A DNA stretch of 64,000 nucleotides from CADEDH01 sp047974625 (GCA_047974625.1 JBKECK010000051.1:26237-90236), one strand, 5' to 3'; numbered from the stretch's first letter, positions 54,183 to 63,677 are shown. The notes: generated by a model from the letters alone, not told the origin. A program made the numbers and translations.

Positions 54183-55139
54183 ATGACGTCGGCACCGTCG
54201 GAGGAAGAGCTTCTGGGCTGGTTCGACACCTTGTCGAACTGGAAACGGTGGGGAGACGACGACCTGCTCGGCACCCTCAACCATGTCACCCCGGCCAAAC
54301 GGGTGGCGGCGGCCCGGCTGGTCACCGAAGGGATCTCGGTGTCGTGCGCCTGGGACATCCGCACCGGTCGACAGCCGGGGGCCACCGTCGAATCCCAGCG
54401 CTACATGCTGTCCACCGGGCTCGGCCTGGACGACCCGGACCGGGTCGGGTTGTTAGGTGAGGGCCGGGCCGGAGGCGCCCAGGAGTACATCGGCATGGTG
54501 TTCCACGGCCTCGACGTCACCCACCTCGACTCACTGGCCCACATCTTCTGGGACGGCCGGATGTACGGCGGTGCGCCGGCCTCGCTGGTGTCGGATCGTC
54601 AAGGCGCCCGTCGCCACGACATCGTGTCGGTGGCCGAGGGGGTGACCACCCGGGGTGTCCTGCTCGACATGGCCCGGCTCCGCGGGGTCGACGCCCTCGA
54701 CCCCGACGACCACATCCACCCGTCCGACCTGGAGGCGGCCGAGGCAGAGGCCGGGGTCCGGTGCGAACCGGGTGACGTGCTCCTGCTCCGCACCGGGGAG
54801 GGGGCCCGCCGCCGGGCCGAGAAGCGGGACTACAACGCCAACCGGCCCCGGTCCGGGTTCCAGGCGTCGTGCCTGCCTTGGCTCCAGGAGCGGGGTATCG
54901 CCATGATCGGTTCCGACGTGGCCCAGGACCCGTCACCGTCCGGGTACGACCAGGTCACCATGCCGATCCACATGGTCGGCATCGTGGCTATGGGCCTGTG
55001 GCTGATTGACAACTGCCAGCTCGAGGACCTGGCCGAGGCGTGTGCCGAGCGGGGCCGCTGGGCCTTCCAGTTCGTGCTGGCTCCCATCCGCTTCCAGGGG
55101 GTGACCGGCAGCCCGGTCAACCCGCTGGCGGTGTTCTGA
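54183..55139 (+). CDS. Cyclase family protein (kynurenine formamidase-like), 318 aa
   Basis: Metal-dependent hydrolase of the cyclase family, which includes bacterial arylformamidase KynB. The metal motif is seen as HGLDVTHLDSLAHIFW (the family H-x-G-T-H-x-D-x-x-x-H pattern with changes). The N-terminal LSNWKRWGDDDLLGTLNHVTPAKR and the GVLLDMARLRGVDAL segments match the longer subgroup. ATG 54183 follows a GGGGGAG. Substrate not assignable. Confidence 0.83.
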   Translation: MTSAPSEEELLGWFDTLSNWKRWGDDDLLGTLNHVTPAKRVAAARLVTEGISVSCAWDIRTGRQPGATVESQRYMLSTGLGLDDPDRVGLLGEGRAGGAQEYIGMVFHGLDVTHLDSLAHIFWDGRMYGGAPASLVSDRQGARRHDIVSVAEGVTTRGVLLDMARLRGVDALDPDDHIHPSDLEAAEAEAGVRCEPGDVLLLRTGEGARRRAEKRDYNANRPRSGFQASCLPWLQERGIAMIGSDVAQDPSPSGYDQVTMPIHMVGIVAMGLWLIDNCQLEDLAEACAERGRWAFQFVLAPIRFQGVTGSPVNPLAVF

Positions 55140-55162
55140 GCCGGGACGGGCGGCCGGCTGCC

Positions 55163-55687
55163 GTGGTGATCTCCACCCCACTGCTGATCATCGGTTCGGG
55201 CCCGGTGGCGGTGGTGACCGCCGAGCTGGCCTCCGCGGTCGGCATCGCCAGCCTGCTGGTAGGCGAACCGAGCGGCGCGGCCGCCGACGCTGCGGTCGGT
55301 GCCGCCGACGAACGCCCGGTGGCCCTGACCCCGGAAACCGAGACGATCCTGGCGCGCACCGGCCTGCTCGGCGTCCTCGGTCCCCACGTCCCGGCCGGCC
55401 CGCCGTCGTCCGGCGGGGAGGGCGGGCGGCTGTGGATCGCCCCGGCCGCCCTGTTCCGGGCGCTGCGCCGGCACTGTGTGGCCGACCTGATGGTCACCGT
55501 CTACGACGGCATGACGGTGACCGACCCGACGCCCCGGGCCGGCGGCGGGTTCGAGGCCACCATCGGCGACGGGACGAGTTCGTGGACTGCCCATGCCGCC
55601 TCGGTGGTGGACGCCCGCGCCCTCCCCGAGGACCTCAACGCCGGGGTGGGGGCGGCCTGGGAGGCCGTGACGGGCGGCCGGGCCTGA
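55163..55687 (+). CDS. Short protein with flavin-monooxygenase-like N terminus, 174 aa
   Basis: Starts at GTG 55163 or 55166, 23 nt after the cyclase. The N terminus LLIIGSGPVAVVTAELASAVG resembles the dinucleotide-binding loop of FAD monooxygenases, and ALFRALRRHC recalls a later segment of that family. The protein is far shorter than a complete monooxygenase and ends in EAVTGGRA. It may be a reduced paralogue, a domain-only protein or a remnant. Function unknown. Confidence 0.55.
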   Translation: MVISTPLLIIGSGPVAVVTAELASAVGIASLLVGEPSGAAADAAVGAADERPVALTPETETILARTGLLGVLGPHVPAGPPSSGGEGGRLWIAPAALFRALRRHCVADLMVTVYDGMTVTDPTPRAGGGFEATIGDGTSSWTAHAASVVDARALPEDLNAGVGAAWEAVTGGRA

Positions 55688-55709
55688 TCCCGGGCCGTCC
55701 CCCTCGGCG

Positions 55710-56684
55710 CTAGACGTAGATGCCGTGCGCCGCGTTCCAGTGCTTGGCGCCGTTGTAGGCGTCGACCATCCCGTAGATCCACACCCCGAGGGGGAAGAAC
55801 AGGGGCAACAGCAGGAAGAACAGGATCGATCCGACGAACACCGAGACCAGCCAGAGCAGGAAGATCACCACGCCCTTGCCGGCCTCTCCGGCCACCGCGT
55901 TACCCAACCCGGGAATGAAGAACGAGCAGAGCAGGGCCAGGGCCGGATCCCGCCGTCGAACCCCGTAGGCGGCGGCGTAGGGCTGGGGTGCCGGGTAGGG
56001 GTTGCCGGGATACTGCGAAGCCGGGTACGGGTTGCCAGGATACTGCGAAGCCGCCGGCGGGTTGCCGGGATACTGCGAAGCCGGGTACGGGTTGCCGGGA
56101 TACTGCGAAGCCGCCGGCGGGTTGCCGGGATACTGCGAAGCCGCCGGCGGGTTGCCGGGATACGCCGGTGCCGGTGCCGGCCCGCCGGGGTACGGCGACG
56201 CCGACGGCGGCGGGCCCGGGTAGCCCGGGGCGGGATTCCCCTCACCGGGATTCGGGGACGCCGGGGACGGGCCTGGGTCCTGGGGGGCGGGCAGCTGCGG
56301 AGCCGGGAGCCCGGGTGCCGGGTACGTGCTGCCGACCGGGGGGATGCCGGGGTGGATGGCGTCCGGGTAAGGGGTTGTCGGCGTATTCGGGATGGCGACG
56401 GTGGCCCGACCGGTGCCCGGCTGATCCGGGACGGCCACGGTGTCCGACTGATCCACCTCGCTCCCCGATTGATCCGGGACGGCCACGGTGTCCGACTGGT
56501 CCACCTCGGTGCCCACCAGGCCGGACACAGCCACGGTGGCCCGACCGGTGCCAGACCGGGCCGCGTCGGGGGCCCCTTCGCTGGGCGGGCGGGTGTGCTC
56601 GGTCCACGCATCGCCGTCCCAGTAGCGTTCGATGCCTTCCTGCTGGGGATACCAGCCGGCCGGTGGATTCTCTGCCAAACCCAT
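55710..56684 (-). CDS. DUF2510 and TM2-like membrane protein with Pro-rich repeat linker, 324 aa
   Basis: A DUF2510 motif at the N terminus (PPAGWYPQQEGIERYWDGDAWTEHTRPP), a long Pro/Gly/Ala linker, then two membrane segments (about 245-300: ALALLCSFFIPGLGNAVAGEAGKGVVIFLLWLVSV) ending in GVWIYGMVDAYNGAKHWN, the TM2-domain pattern. The linker holds five 30-nt repeats. ATG 56684 is set by the DUF2510 start; the longer frame crosses the divergent gene. Such proteins are common in actinobacteria and of unknown function. Confidence 0.83.
   Translation of the reverse strand: MGLAENPPAGWYPQQEGIERYWDGDAWTEHTRPPSEGAPDAARSGTGRATVAVSGLVGTEVDQSDTVAVPDQSGSEVDQSDTVAVPDQPGTGRATVAIPNTPTTPYPDAIHPGIPPVGSTYPAPGLPAPQLPAPQDPGPSPASPNPGEGNPAPGYPGPPPSASPYPGGPAPAPAYPGNPPAASQYPGNPPAASQYPGNPYPASQYPGNPPAASQYPGNPYPASQYPGNPYPAPQPYAAAYGVRRRDPALALLCSFFIPGLGNAVAGEAGKGVVIFLLWLVSVFVGSILFFLLLPLFFPLGVWIYGMVDAYNGAKHWNAAHGIYV
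56001..56150 (-). repeat. Five 30-nt tandem repeats in the DUF2510/TM2-like gene
   Basis: Five copies in register, each 30 nt, code alternating YPGNPPAASQ and YPGNPYPASQ units, with degenerate half-copies on both sides. Two sequence variants of the last ten bases alternate, which suggests expansion by unequal exchange. Confidence 0.85.
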
Positions 56685-56726
56685 GGGGCCATCATGGCGG
56701 GTGACGGTTAGATTCCGATACCACGT

Positions 56727-57404
56727 ATGACTGACACGGCATCGTTCACCGGCATTCCCGAGGCGGCACTCGACTTCTACCGGCGGTTGGAGCAGGAGAA
56801 CACCAAGACGTTCTGGGAGGCCCACCGGAGCGAATACGACGCCCACGTGAAGAGCCCGGTTCGGGCCCTCTGTGGCGAACTCGCCGAGTTCGGTCCCTTC
56901 CATCTGTTCCGGCCATACAACGACATGCGGTTCGCCCGGAACCGGCCGCCGTACAAGGTCCAGCAGGGCGCCTACGGCGAGTCCGAGGGCGGGGCCGGGT
57001 TCTACCTGGAGGTGTCGGCCGCCGGCCTGCGGGTCGGCACCGGCTACTACACCATGGCCCGCGACCAGCTGGAGCGCTTCCGGGCCGCGGTCGACGACGA
57101 CACCACCGGCGCCGAGGTGGACGCCTTGGCGGCTGCCGCGGCGGCACGGACTGGGGTCACCGTGGGCGCCCTCGACGAGCTGAAGACCGCGCCCCGGGGG
57201 TTTCCCCGGGATCACCCCCGGATCACGTTGCTGCGCCGCAAGGGGCTGATGATCATGCGTGAGTTCGGGGATCCGGCGTGGCTGCACTCCCGTCGCTCCG
57301 TGAGCATGGTGCGATCGTTCTGGGAGAGCGGGGCCGAGCTGAACGCGTGGCTCGACACCCATGTGGGACCGAGCACCCTCGAACCGGAGAATTTCGGCCG
57401 CTGA
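56727..57404 (+). CDS. DUF2461 family protein, 225 aa
   Basis: Matches the DUF2461/TIGR02453 pattern: LDFYRRLEQENTKTFWEAHRSEYDAHVKSP near the start and FRPYNDMRFARNRPPYKVQQGA, then GFYLEVSAAGLRVGTGYYTM. Function unknown. Starts 43 bp from the divergent DUF2510 gene. Confidence 0.9.
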   Translation: MTDTASFTGIPEAALDFYRRLEQENTKTFWEAHRSEYDAHVKSPVRALCGELAEFGPFHLFRPYNDMRFARNRPPYKVQQGAYGESEGGAGFYLEVSAAGLRVGTGYYTMARDQLERFRAAVDDDTTGAEVDALAAAAAARTGVTVGALDELKTAPRGFPRDHPRITLLRRKGLMIMREFGDPAWLHSRRSVSMVRSFWESGAELNAWLDTHVGPSTLEPENFGR

Positions 57405-57477
57405 ACGTCACCGCACCGGACCGGTCGGGCATGCTGCACCGAACCGACAAGCCGAGCCTCACGGAGCGTGACTGATC

Positions 57478-58242
57478 GTGGCCGATAACGAGACCCCGTT
57501 GACCTTGGGCGTCGACATCGGCGGTTCCGGGATGAAGGCGGCCCCGGTCGACCTCGACGCGGGAGCGTTCGTGGAGGAGCGACACCGCATCTCCACGCCG
57601 GAGTCGCGGAAGCCGAAACCCATGATCGCCCTGGTGGGCGAACTGGCCCGCCACTTCGACTGGCACGGCCCGATCGGGGCCACGTTCCCCGGCGTGGTCC
57701 GTGACGGTGTGGTCGGATCGGCCGCCAACCTCGATACGGGCTGGATCGGGGTCGACGTCGCCGCCGCCTTCTCCGAGTCCACCGGCTGCCCGGTGCGGGT
57801 CATCAACGATGCGGACGCCGCCGGTCTGGCCGAGATGCGCTACGGGGCCGGTCGGGGTCGCTCCGGGACGGTGCTGATGCTCACCTTCGGGACCGGTATC
57901 GGGTCCGGGCTCTTCCGTGACGGGGTGCTCGTGCCCAACACCGAACTGGGGCATGTCGAGATCGACGGCGAGAAGGCTGAGAGCCGGGCGGCAGCCAGTC
58001 TCCGCAAGAGCGAGGACCTGTCGTGGGAGGAGTGGACGGGCCGGGTGGAGCGGTACCTCCGGCACGTGACCTGGCTCCTGTCGCCGGACCTGATCATCGT
58101 GGGCGGCGGGGTGAGCCGCAAGGCCGGTAAGTGGTTGCCCATGATCGACGTCGACACCGAGATCGTTCCCGCCGAACTTCAGAACGGAGCCGGGATCGTG
58201 GGGGCCGCGCTCATCGCCGACGGGATGGATCCAACCAGCTGA
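57478..58242 (+). CDS. ppgK: Polyphosphate glucokinase (ROK family), 254 aa
   Basis: ROK-family kinase that phosphorylates glucose with polyphosphate, and often ATP. GVDIGGSGMKAAPVD is the phosphate-1 loop, INDADAAGLAEM holds the catalytic Asp, and LTFGTGIGSGLFRDGVLVPNTELGHVEIDG and IIVGGGVSRK are diagnostic for PpgK. Length fits the actinobacterial enzyme. GTG 57478. Confidence 0.92.
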   Translation: MADNETPLTLGVDIGGSGMKAAPVDLDAGAFVEERHRISTPESRKPKPMIALVGELARHFDWHGPIGATFPGVVRDGVVGSAANLDTGWIGVDVAAAFSESTGCPVRVINDADAAGLAEMRYGAGRGRSGTVLMLTFGTGIGSGLFRDGVLVPNTELGHVEIDGEKAESRAAASLRKSEDLSWEEWTGRVERYLRHVTWLLSPDLIIVGGGVSRKAGKWLPMIDVDTEIVPAELQNGAGIVGAALIADGMDPTS

Positions 58243-58316
58243 ACGGCCGCCAACCGGGTCACCCGCCGGCGGCAGTGCGGGCGAGGAACGACGGGGCGGC
58301 GTGTCCGTTCCGGTGT

Positions 58317-59360
58317 TCAGTGGTGCCGGTGGTGGAGGTCCGGCACGTGGGAGTGGGCGTGGGTGATCGGCCGATGGCGGTGCCGATGGGTGTGCGCCCC
58401 GGCGGGGTCGCCGGTGACGAGCGGGTCGTCCCCCGACCCGTGATGATCGTGATGATCGTCACCGTGACGGTGCTCGTGGTCGTGATCGAGCCAGGTGTGG
58501 GTGTGGGGATGCTCATGGGCCGATTCGAGCGACACCGCCACCCCGGCCACGGCGAGCACGACGGCGACGAGTTGGAGGGCCCCCACCGGTTCGCCGAGCA
58601 CCGTCCAGGCGATGGCGGCTCCGATGAAGGGGGCGGCGGCGAAGATCACCTGGCCCCGGGCCGCGCCGAGATCGCGGGCCCCCTTGACCCACAGCACGAT
58701 CGATCCCCCGTAGCCGAGGGCGCCGATGGCGAGGGCGGCCACCACCGTGCTCGGCCCGGGTCCTGCCCCGGCGTCGGCGATCACCAGGCCGAGGAGGAGG
58801 TTGACAGTGCCGGCCACCGCCCCCTTCAGGGCGACCACATGTTCCGGGGAGAGCTGATCGATCCGGGCGGTGACACCGTTGTCGAACCCCCAGGCCGCAC
58901 AGGCGGCCACCACGAGCAGGGCCCCGGGGTCGGGGGCAGCGCCCGGCTCCCACACGAGCACCACCCCGGCCAGCACCACCAGCCCGGCGCCGATCAGGAG
59001 TCGGCGGCCGAGGTGTTCCCGGAAGACGGTGGCGGCCAGGGCCACGGTGGCCGCCAGTTCCAGGTTGAGCAGGATCGAGGCGTTCGCCGCGCTGGTGCGA
59101 GCCAGTCCGGCCATGAGCAGGGCGGGCCCCACCGCCCCACCGGCCACCACGGCCAGGGCGGCCGGCCCGGCGTCGCGCCTCAGGGCCACCCGATCCGGCG
59201 GTCGAATCATCACCTGGGGCAGCACGGCCAGGCCCGCACCGAGATAGAGCAGGCCCGCCAAGACCAGCGGATTCGTGTCGCGAGCCAGCGGGGCCGCCGC
59301 CGGTGCGGAGGCCCCGAACAGCGCCGCGGCCAGCAGGCACCGCAGAACGCCGGTCCTCAC
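58317..59360 (-). CDS. EamA/DMT-family transporter with long His-rich C-terminal tail, 347 aa
   Basis: Ten hydrophobic helices in two EamA repeats (about 1-285), for example GLARTSAANASILLNLE and AGAPFIGAAIAWTVLGEP-like helix 9. The last 65 residues are cytoplasmic or external and contain about 24 His with many HxH and HDH groups (HEHPHTHT, HDHEHRHGDDHHDHH). His-rich tails bind Ni, Co or Zn, so metal export or sensing is plausible; EamA family members otherwise move metabolites. ATG 59360. Confidence 0.85.
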   Translation of the reverse strand: MRTGVLRCLLAAALFGASAPAAAPLARDTNPLVLAGLLYLGAGLAVLPQVMIRPPDRVALRRDAGPAALAVVAGGAVGPALLMAGLARTSAANASILLNLELAATVALAATVFREHLGRRLLIGAGLVVLAGVVLVWEPGAAPDPGALLVVAACAAWGFDNGVTARIDQLSPEHVVALKGAVAGTVNLLLGLVIADAGAGPGPSTVVAALAIGALGYGGSIVLWVKGARDLGAARGQVIFAAAPFIGAAIAWTVLGEPVGALQLVAVVLAVAGVAVSLESAHEHPHTHTWLDHDHEHRHGDDHHDHHGSGDDPLVTGDPAGAHTHRHRHRPITHAHSHVPDLHHRHH

Positions 59361-59460
59361 CGGACCGGCCCCGCGCTCACCACCGAACCGACCCGGTAGG
59401 GCCTGTCCCGCCGACCTGCCGGCGGCCTTTCGGTCGGCCGGGGGGCGTCACGTGTCCGGA

Positions 59461-59814
59461 TCAGTCGCGTGACCAGATCATAGGAGACAGGTTGACCGCT
59501 GCGCAGCGGTGGGAGATGTCCTGGAACTCGTCGGTGGCGGCTTCAGCGTCGTCGATGCTGCCCGGCGTCAGGTTCTGGGCAGTGATCAGGCCGGTGTCGG
59601 GTTCGACGTCTTGGCCGATGATCAACCCCAACAACCCGAGAGTTTCCGCCTGGACATCGGTGAAGTCGAGGTATTCGGTGGCTGCGATCAGTTCGAGAGC
59701 GTCGTCGACCGGTTCGGACACCGGCCGGTCCACGTCGGCCGGGTTGTCCCAGTCGGCGGAGGTTGCGTCCAGCAATTTCCGGTCCACACTCAGATCCCAG
59801 CACCCCACCAGCAT
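59461..59814 (-). pseudogene. Decayed transposase fragment, IS1182-like
   Basis: A 117-codon frame reading ADWDNPADVDRP, VDDALELIAATEYLDFTD, VQAETLGLLGLIIGQDVE and then directly DTGLITAQNLTPGSIDDAE. In IS1182-type transposases a GQDVE segment is separated by some tens of residues from the V/I-TA...LTP-(G/A)-N...DAE segment, so an internal deletion is likely. No terminal repeats were found. It marks the left side of the respiratory cluster. Confidence 0.55.
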
Positions 59815-59946
59815 GAACCACCACTCCAGGCGGCGACCCGCAGGATCGCTCAGCAGCCAGCCTTCCTGGGAGCGCTCGCGAATCCCGCCCTGTCAGCTCT
59901 TCCCTGTCGCCTCGTCCGGTGGATCCGTCACCGGTACTGTCGCGGT

Positions 59947-60711
59947 TCAGCCTCCCGCCGTGACCGACCGGTCGGGAGGCTGGTGCCGTTCCAGGTACGA
60001 GCGGCACCAGTTCGCACCGACGATAAATAGGGTCCCGAGGACGAGTTGGGTGCCATCGGGCGCGTCGTTGTAGAGCCCGGCGGCGACCAGTACGGCGCCG
60101 GCGAGGGCCGCAACGAAACCGAAACCGCCCAGGATGGCACGTTCCCGGGCTCCGAGCACCAGGCCCTGTCCCGGATCGGACCGACCTCCCGCGACGGCTT
60201 GGACCGGCTCGGGTCGAGGCTCGCCGCTGGCGGCCGCGGGCCCATGAACGTCGTCGACCTGGTTACGTTCCGCCCGTTCGCGGTTTGTCACCGTCCACGT
60301 TCCGGTGGTGCCGAACACGACCATCAGGCCGATGATCAGGATGACAGGGTCCAGCGCCACCCCGACCGTCACCAGGGCAACGCCGACGGCACCGACCGCG
60401 GGCAGGAGACTGACCGTCGGGGCAGGGGCGGGGGCGGGGCGCGGATCGGGCGCCGGGCCGGCCCAGGTGGTCGACGGAACTCCGACCACGGGCCCGATTG
60501 CGGCCATGAACGCGATCAGGGCCAGAGCCAGGGCGACGAGCGTCACCGCGGCCAGGATGGCGAAGCCGAATTGATCACCAACGGCGCCGGAGAGGCCGAA
60601 GGAGAGCGGACCGACCCCGGTGCCGCCGCTGAGGTAACCGTAGGCCACCGTACCGGCCCACGAAACGGCGCCGATGGCGATGAACAGGCGGGTTGCGTTC
60701 GACAGGATCAT
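59947..60711 (-). CDS. Multi-pass membrane protein of the bd-like respiratory cluster, 254 aa
   Basis: Unassigned. About six hydrophobic segments (for example LFIAIGAVSWAGTVAYGYL, FGFAILAAVTLVALALALIAFMAAIG, AVGAVGVALVTVGVAL, AILGGFGFVAALAGAVLVAAG) and a hydrophilic central part. ATG 60711 is chosen with GGAG about 10 nt upstream; the ORF extends to 60849 but overlaps the upstream gene. It is the last gene after the two cytochrome-like genes, 49 nt downstream, so a small accessory subunit is inferred. Confidence 0.7.
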   Translation of the reverse strand: MILSNATRLFIAIGAVSWAGTVAYGYLSGGTGVGPLSFGLSGAVGDQFGFAILAAVTLVALALALIAFMAAIGPVVGVPSTTWAGPAPDPRPAPAPAPTVSLLPAVGAVGVALVTVGVALDPVILIIGLMVVFGTTGTWTVTNRERAERNQVDDVHGPAAASGEPRPEPVQAVAGGRSDPGQGLVLGARERAILGGFGFVAALAGAVLVAAGLYNDAPDGTQLVLGTLFIVGANWCRSYLERHQPPDRSVTAGG

Positions 60712-60760
60712 GAGCTCGGACTCCTCGAGAAGTTGCCCCGTTCGGTCGGGGATGACGGCA

Positions 60761-61960
60761 CTAACCGACGACGGTGTACAGACCGATGGCGAGGAAGAAG
60801 GCGAACCAGCCGCCGAGCATCGCCGTCGCCACCCGACCGAAACGGTCAACCCGTGGTGTGATCTGGGTGACCCCGCGGTGCAGGCCCGACTGGTACAGCA
60901 CCATTGCCATGTAGGCGATGATCGACCCTCCGACGATGGTGGTGGCCAAGAACAGGACGGCTGAACCCCAGTTGACGTCGTAGGGGTACTGGGCCACGTC
61001 GTAGCCGACTTCCCGGAGCGCCGCAGTGCGGATCGCCTCCCGGATGACGGCCACGACGAGCAGGCCCCCGAGCCATACGAACAGGGCCGTGCGGCCGTGC
61101 CGGAGTGGATCTCGCATGGTGACGAAGAACGCGGTCAGCACCAGACCCACACCGACGAGGGCGGGCACAGCTAACGGGACGACATCGAACTCCTGACCCT
61201 CGGTCAGGCCCCAGGCGAGACCGGCCACGGTGTACAACAAGCCGACGACCACACCCAGCCGGCGAGCTTGGGCCGCCACCCACCGGAGGTAGTCGAGATC
61301 CGGGTCCTCCCGTTTGGCTCCGTACCAGGCGTACAGGAGACCCCCGACGGCGATACCAAGCGCAGCCTGAAGGGGCAGTAGGAACACCAGGCGGGGCACG
61401 TTGACCGAGTGGAACTCGACCCCACGGGTGTCGATGACCCCGTCGGGGGCGTACCACTCCATCCACCGGGTAGGTCTGATCGACACCGACGCCAGGACGT
61501 GCATGATGAACCCGGCAAAGGTGAGCAGGGCCGCGGATGCCCCCGCCGACCAGAGCAGGCGCCCATCAGCCGAGCCTCGCATGTAGAAGAGGTAGGCGAA
61601 CCCGTAGCCGGCCATCACGATGAACACGAACATGACCGACCAGAAGCCGGTGAGGGTGTTCGCCGCGTACCAGCTGGGGTCGTAGATCGTCTGGATAAAC
61701 AGCAACGGGGCGATCCCGGTGACGATGCCGAGCCCCACCGCGCTGGGGGTAAGGCGGGCGGCGGAACGAGCGAGGCGCCGGTCGTAGTCACCCTTGCGGA
61801 GGAACCCCACGAGGGTGATCACGGAGGATCCGAGGGCCAGGGTCACAAAGAAGATATGGATAACCCAGGTGACCACGAGCAGGGCCCGCAGGGCCTCCGG
61901 GAAGAAGGGCGCGCCAAGGGGGTCGCGCATACGTTGCAGGACTTCGCCCATCTCGTCCAT
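60761..61960 (-). CDS. Cytochrome bd-like membrane subunit, 399 aa
   Basis: About nine to ten membrane helices. The N-terminal LVVTWVIHIFFVTLALGSSVITLVGFL carries a His in the first helix, and IMHVLAS and other helix His/Met residues could bind heme b. The pattern resembles CydA-type subunits but lacks clear Q-loop signatures. It follows the CydA-like/cytochrome c gene by 49 nt in the same operon, so the two probably form one membrane complex. Family assignment is uncertain. Confidence 0.65.
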   Translation of the reverse strand: MDEMGEVLQRMRDPLGAPFFPEALRALLVVTWVIHIFFVTLALGSSVITLVGFLRKGDYDRRLARSAARLTPSAVGLGIVTGIAPLLFIQTIYDPSWYAANTLTGFWSVMFVFIVMAGYGFAYLFYMRGSADGRLLWSAGASAALLTFAGFIMHVLASVSIRPTRWMEWYAPDGVIDTRGVEFHSVNVPRLVFLLPLQAALGIAVGGLLYAWYGAKREDPDLDYLRWVAAQARRLGVVVGLLYTVAGLAWGLTEGQEFDVVPLAVPALVGVGLVLTAFFVTMRDPLRHGRTALFVWLGGLLVVAVIREAIRTAALREVGYDVAQYPYDVNWGSAVLFLATTIVGGSIIAYMAMVLYQSGLHRGVTQITPRVDRFGRVATAMLGGWFAFFLAIGLYTVVG

Positions 61961-62009
61961 CAGCGATCATCTCCTGGTTGGGGCGGTGTCGATCCGGGAC
62001 CGGGGTTCA

Positions 62010-63398
62010 TCATCCGGTGGCCAGATCATTGGTCTCGACGCCCTGCTGCTCGGCGATGGTGGTTGCGATGTAGGCCGCGAGGGCTCGCCGGTCCTCGTCG
62101 GTTCCGACGAACTCATGCATGAACGGGTAGCCGCCGAGGGTGGTGAGGAACAGGTCGATGGCCTCCTCGTCCCTGATGGCAATGGCGTCGAACAGCCTCG
62201 ACTGTTGGCGTAGGGCGAGCTGCGTCCCGCTGACCTCAATCACTGTCTGATCGCTGACGCTATGGCAGCTGGCACATTGTTGGAGGGCAATCATGCGGCC
62301 CCGCTGGTATTGGGCCTCGTCTGGGTCGAGATCGCCGGGGGGAATGTTGGCCCACGGCAGCCAGGCGACCCCGGCCTCGTTGATCGCGGCCTCCTCACTG
62401 GGTATCCCACGGGCTTCGAGTCCATCGAACACCAGCTGGTTGGACGACATGTAGCCGCTGACGATGTCTGGTTTCCGAGCCACCTCACGGGTTCGTTCGG
62501 CGCCGAATACCGCGGCGAACACCACGACGAAAAGGGCTATCGACCCCAGGCGGGTCTGTGCGGCCGGGCTCCAAGCCGCCACCATCAAGTAAATGGCCAC
62601 CACGATCATGCCACCTACGATGACCATGACCGTGACGGCGGGTAGAGCCTGGGAGGTGAGGACGGCCTCGGTCCGATCCGAGAGCTGCGGGATGTACCAG
62701 AACCGCCCGAGAAGCACGGCGCCGGCCAAGCCGCCGAGACCGCAGAACGACGCGGCCCGGATAATCCGCTCCCGTTCCGGGTAACCCTTCCGCATTCCGG
62801 CAGCAATCACGATCGCCCAGACACTGGTAATGGCCAACATCACAAACAACCGCATCGGGTACTGAGGCCAGAAGGTGGGATTGAAGAAGCCGTCGAGAGG
62901 CTCACCAGTTTCCAGCCATGCCCCCGGTGTGGCCTTGAATCCGAGGATGCCGACAATGAGGCTGAGCGTTCCTGTGCCACCGAGCGCCAAGATCCAGGCT
63001 AGCCGGAGGTGAGTTCGGGCATCGACCTTCTCAAGGGTGTAGTAGTAGACGATGATGCCGACCACATCGATGATGAACATGTACCATTCCGACCCCCAGA
63101 ACAGCACGAAGTTGTGAATGAGAGCCGATATCCCTCGAGGGTTTGCCGCCGTCGTCGCCTGCCAGATACCTACACCCGACATGGCGCCGAATACATAGGC
63201 GAAGACCAAAAGGCCCTTCGCGCTACGACGGAGATAGTCATAGAGTTCCGGGCGGTCTTCTTTGACGGCCTTACGCTCAATATAAAGGTTGAACCAGGCA
63301 GCCCCGACGGTGAGATGTGAAGCCACCACATGAAAGACTGCGATGATGGCAACGTACATGGCCGAGTGCACCCACACGCCCTCCCATATTGGGTACAT
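62010..63398 (-). CDS. Cytochrome bd-like quinol-oxidase-type subunit fused to C-terminal cytochrome c, 462 aa
   Basis: Residues 1-320 are about nine helices with HSAMYVAIIAVFHVVASHLTVGAAWF (candidate heme His) and GVGIWQATTAANPRGISALIHNF, a pattern like CydA helices II-III. After a periplasmic linker, a mono-heme cytochrome c with CASCH (about residues 380-384, QQCASCHSVSD) and a later Met (PFMHEF) completes the chain. This layout suggests electron exchange between quinol and a c-type heme. GGGAG about 8 nt before ATG 63398 sets the start. It is the first gene of a three-gene operon; base composition upstream is more AT-rich than the rest of the window. Confidence 0.72.
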   Translation of the reverse strand: MYPIWEGVWVHSAMYVAIIAVFHVVASHLTVGAAWFNLYIERKAVKEDRPELYDYLRRSAKGLLVFAYVFGAMSGVGIWQATTAANPRGISALIHNFVLFWGSEWYMFIIDVVGIIVYYYTLEKVDARTHLRLAWILALGGTGTLSLIVGILGFKATPGAWLETGEPLDGFFNPTFWPQYPMRLFVMLAITSVWAIVIAAGMRKGYPERERIIRAASFCGLGGLAGAVLLGRFWYIPQLSDRTEAVLTSQALPAVTVMVIVGGMIVVAIYLMVAAWSPAAQTRLGSIALFVVVFAAVFGAERTREVARKPDIVSGYMSSNQLVFDGLEARGIPSEEAAINEAGVAWLPWANIPPGDLDPDEAQYQRGRMIALQQCASCHSVSDQTVIEVSGTQLALRQQSRLFDAIAIRDEEAIDLFLTTLGGYPFMHEFVGTDEDRRALAAYIATTIAEQQGVETNDLATG

Positions 63399-63677
63399 CA
63401 AAGCTCTCCCACATTGTTGATTACATCGGTGTACAGACATTCAGGAGACTGATCTGACCCCACCGAAGTTCCAAAGAGTGACGAACGTCATTCCTGCGGG
63501 CGGCGACCGAGGGGCGACGTGACCGCCTGGGTCGGACCCCACCCCGCAGGCATCGTGGGCCAGCGGGCGACACAGACAGTCTCCCCTGGCCGGAGGTACC
63601 TACTCAGCTGGTGGCTGATTTCGCGCGGTTGGTGGTGGTCCACTACTCGGGGCGCGGGGGTTTGTGTGCTCTGGGGT

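Noticed and set aside
59303..60073. 256-codon plus-strand frame over the transposase remnant
   Set aside because: Ser/Arg-rich antisense reading; the minus-strand frame has clear transposase-like phrases instead.
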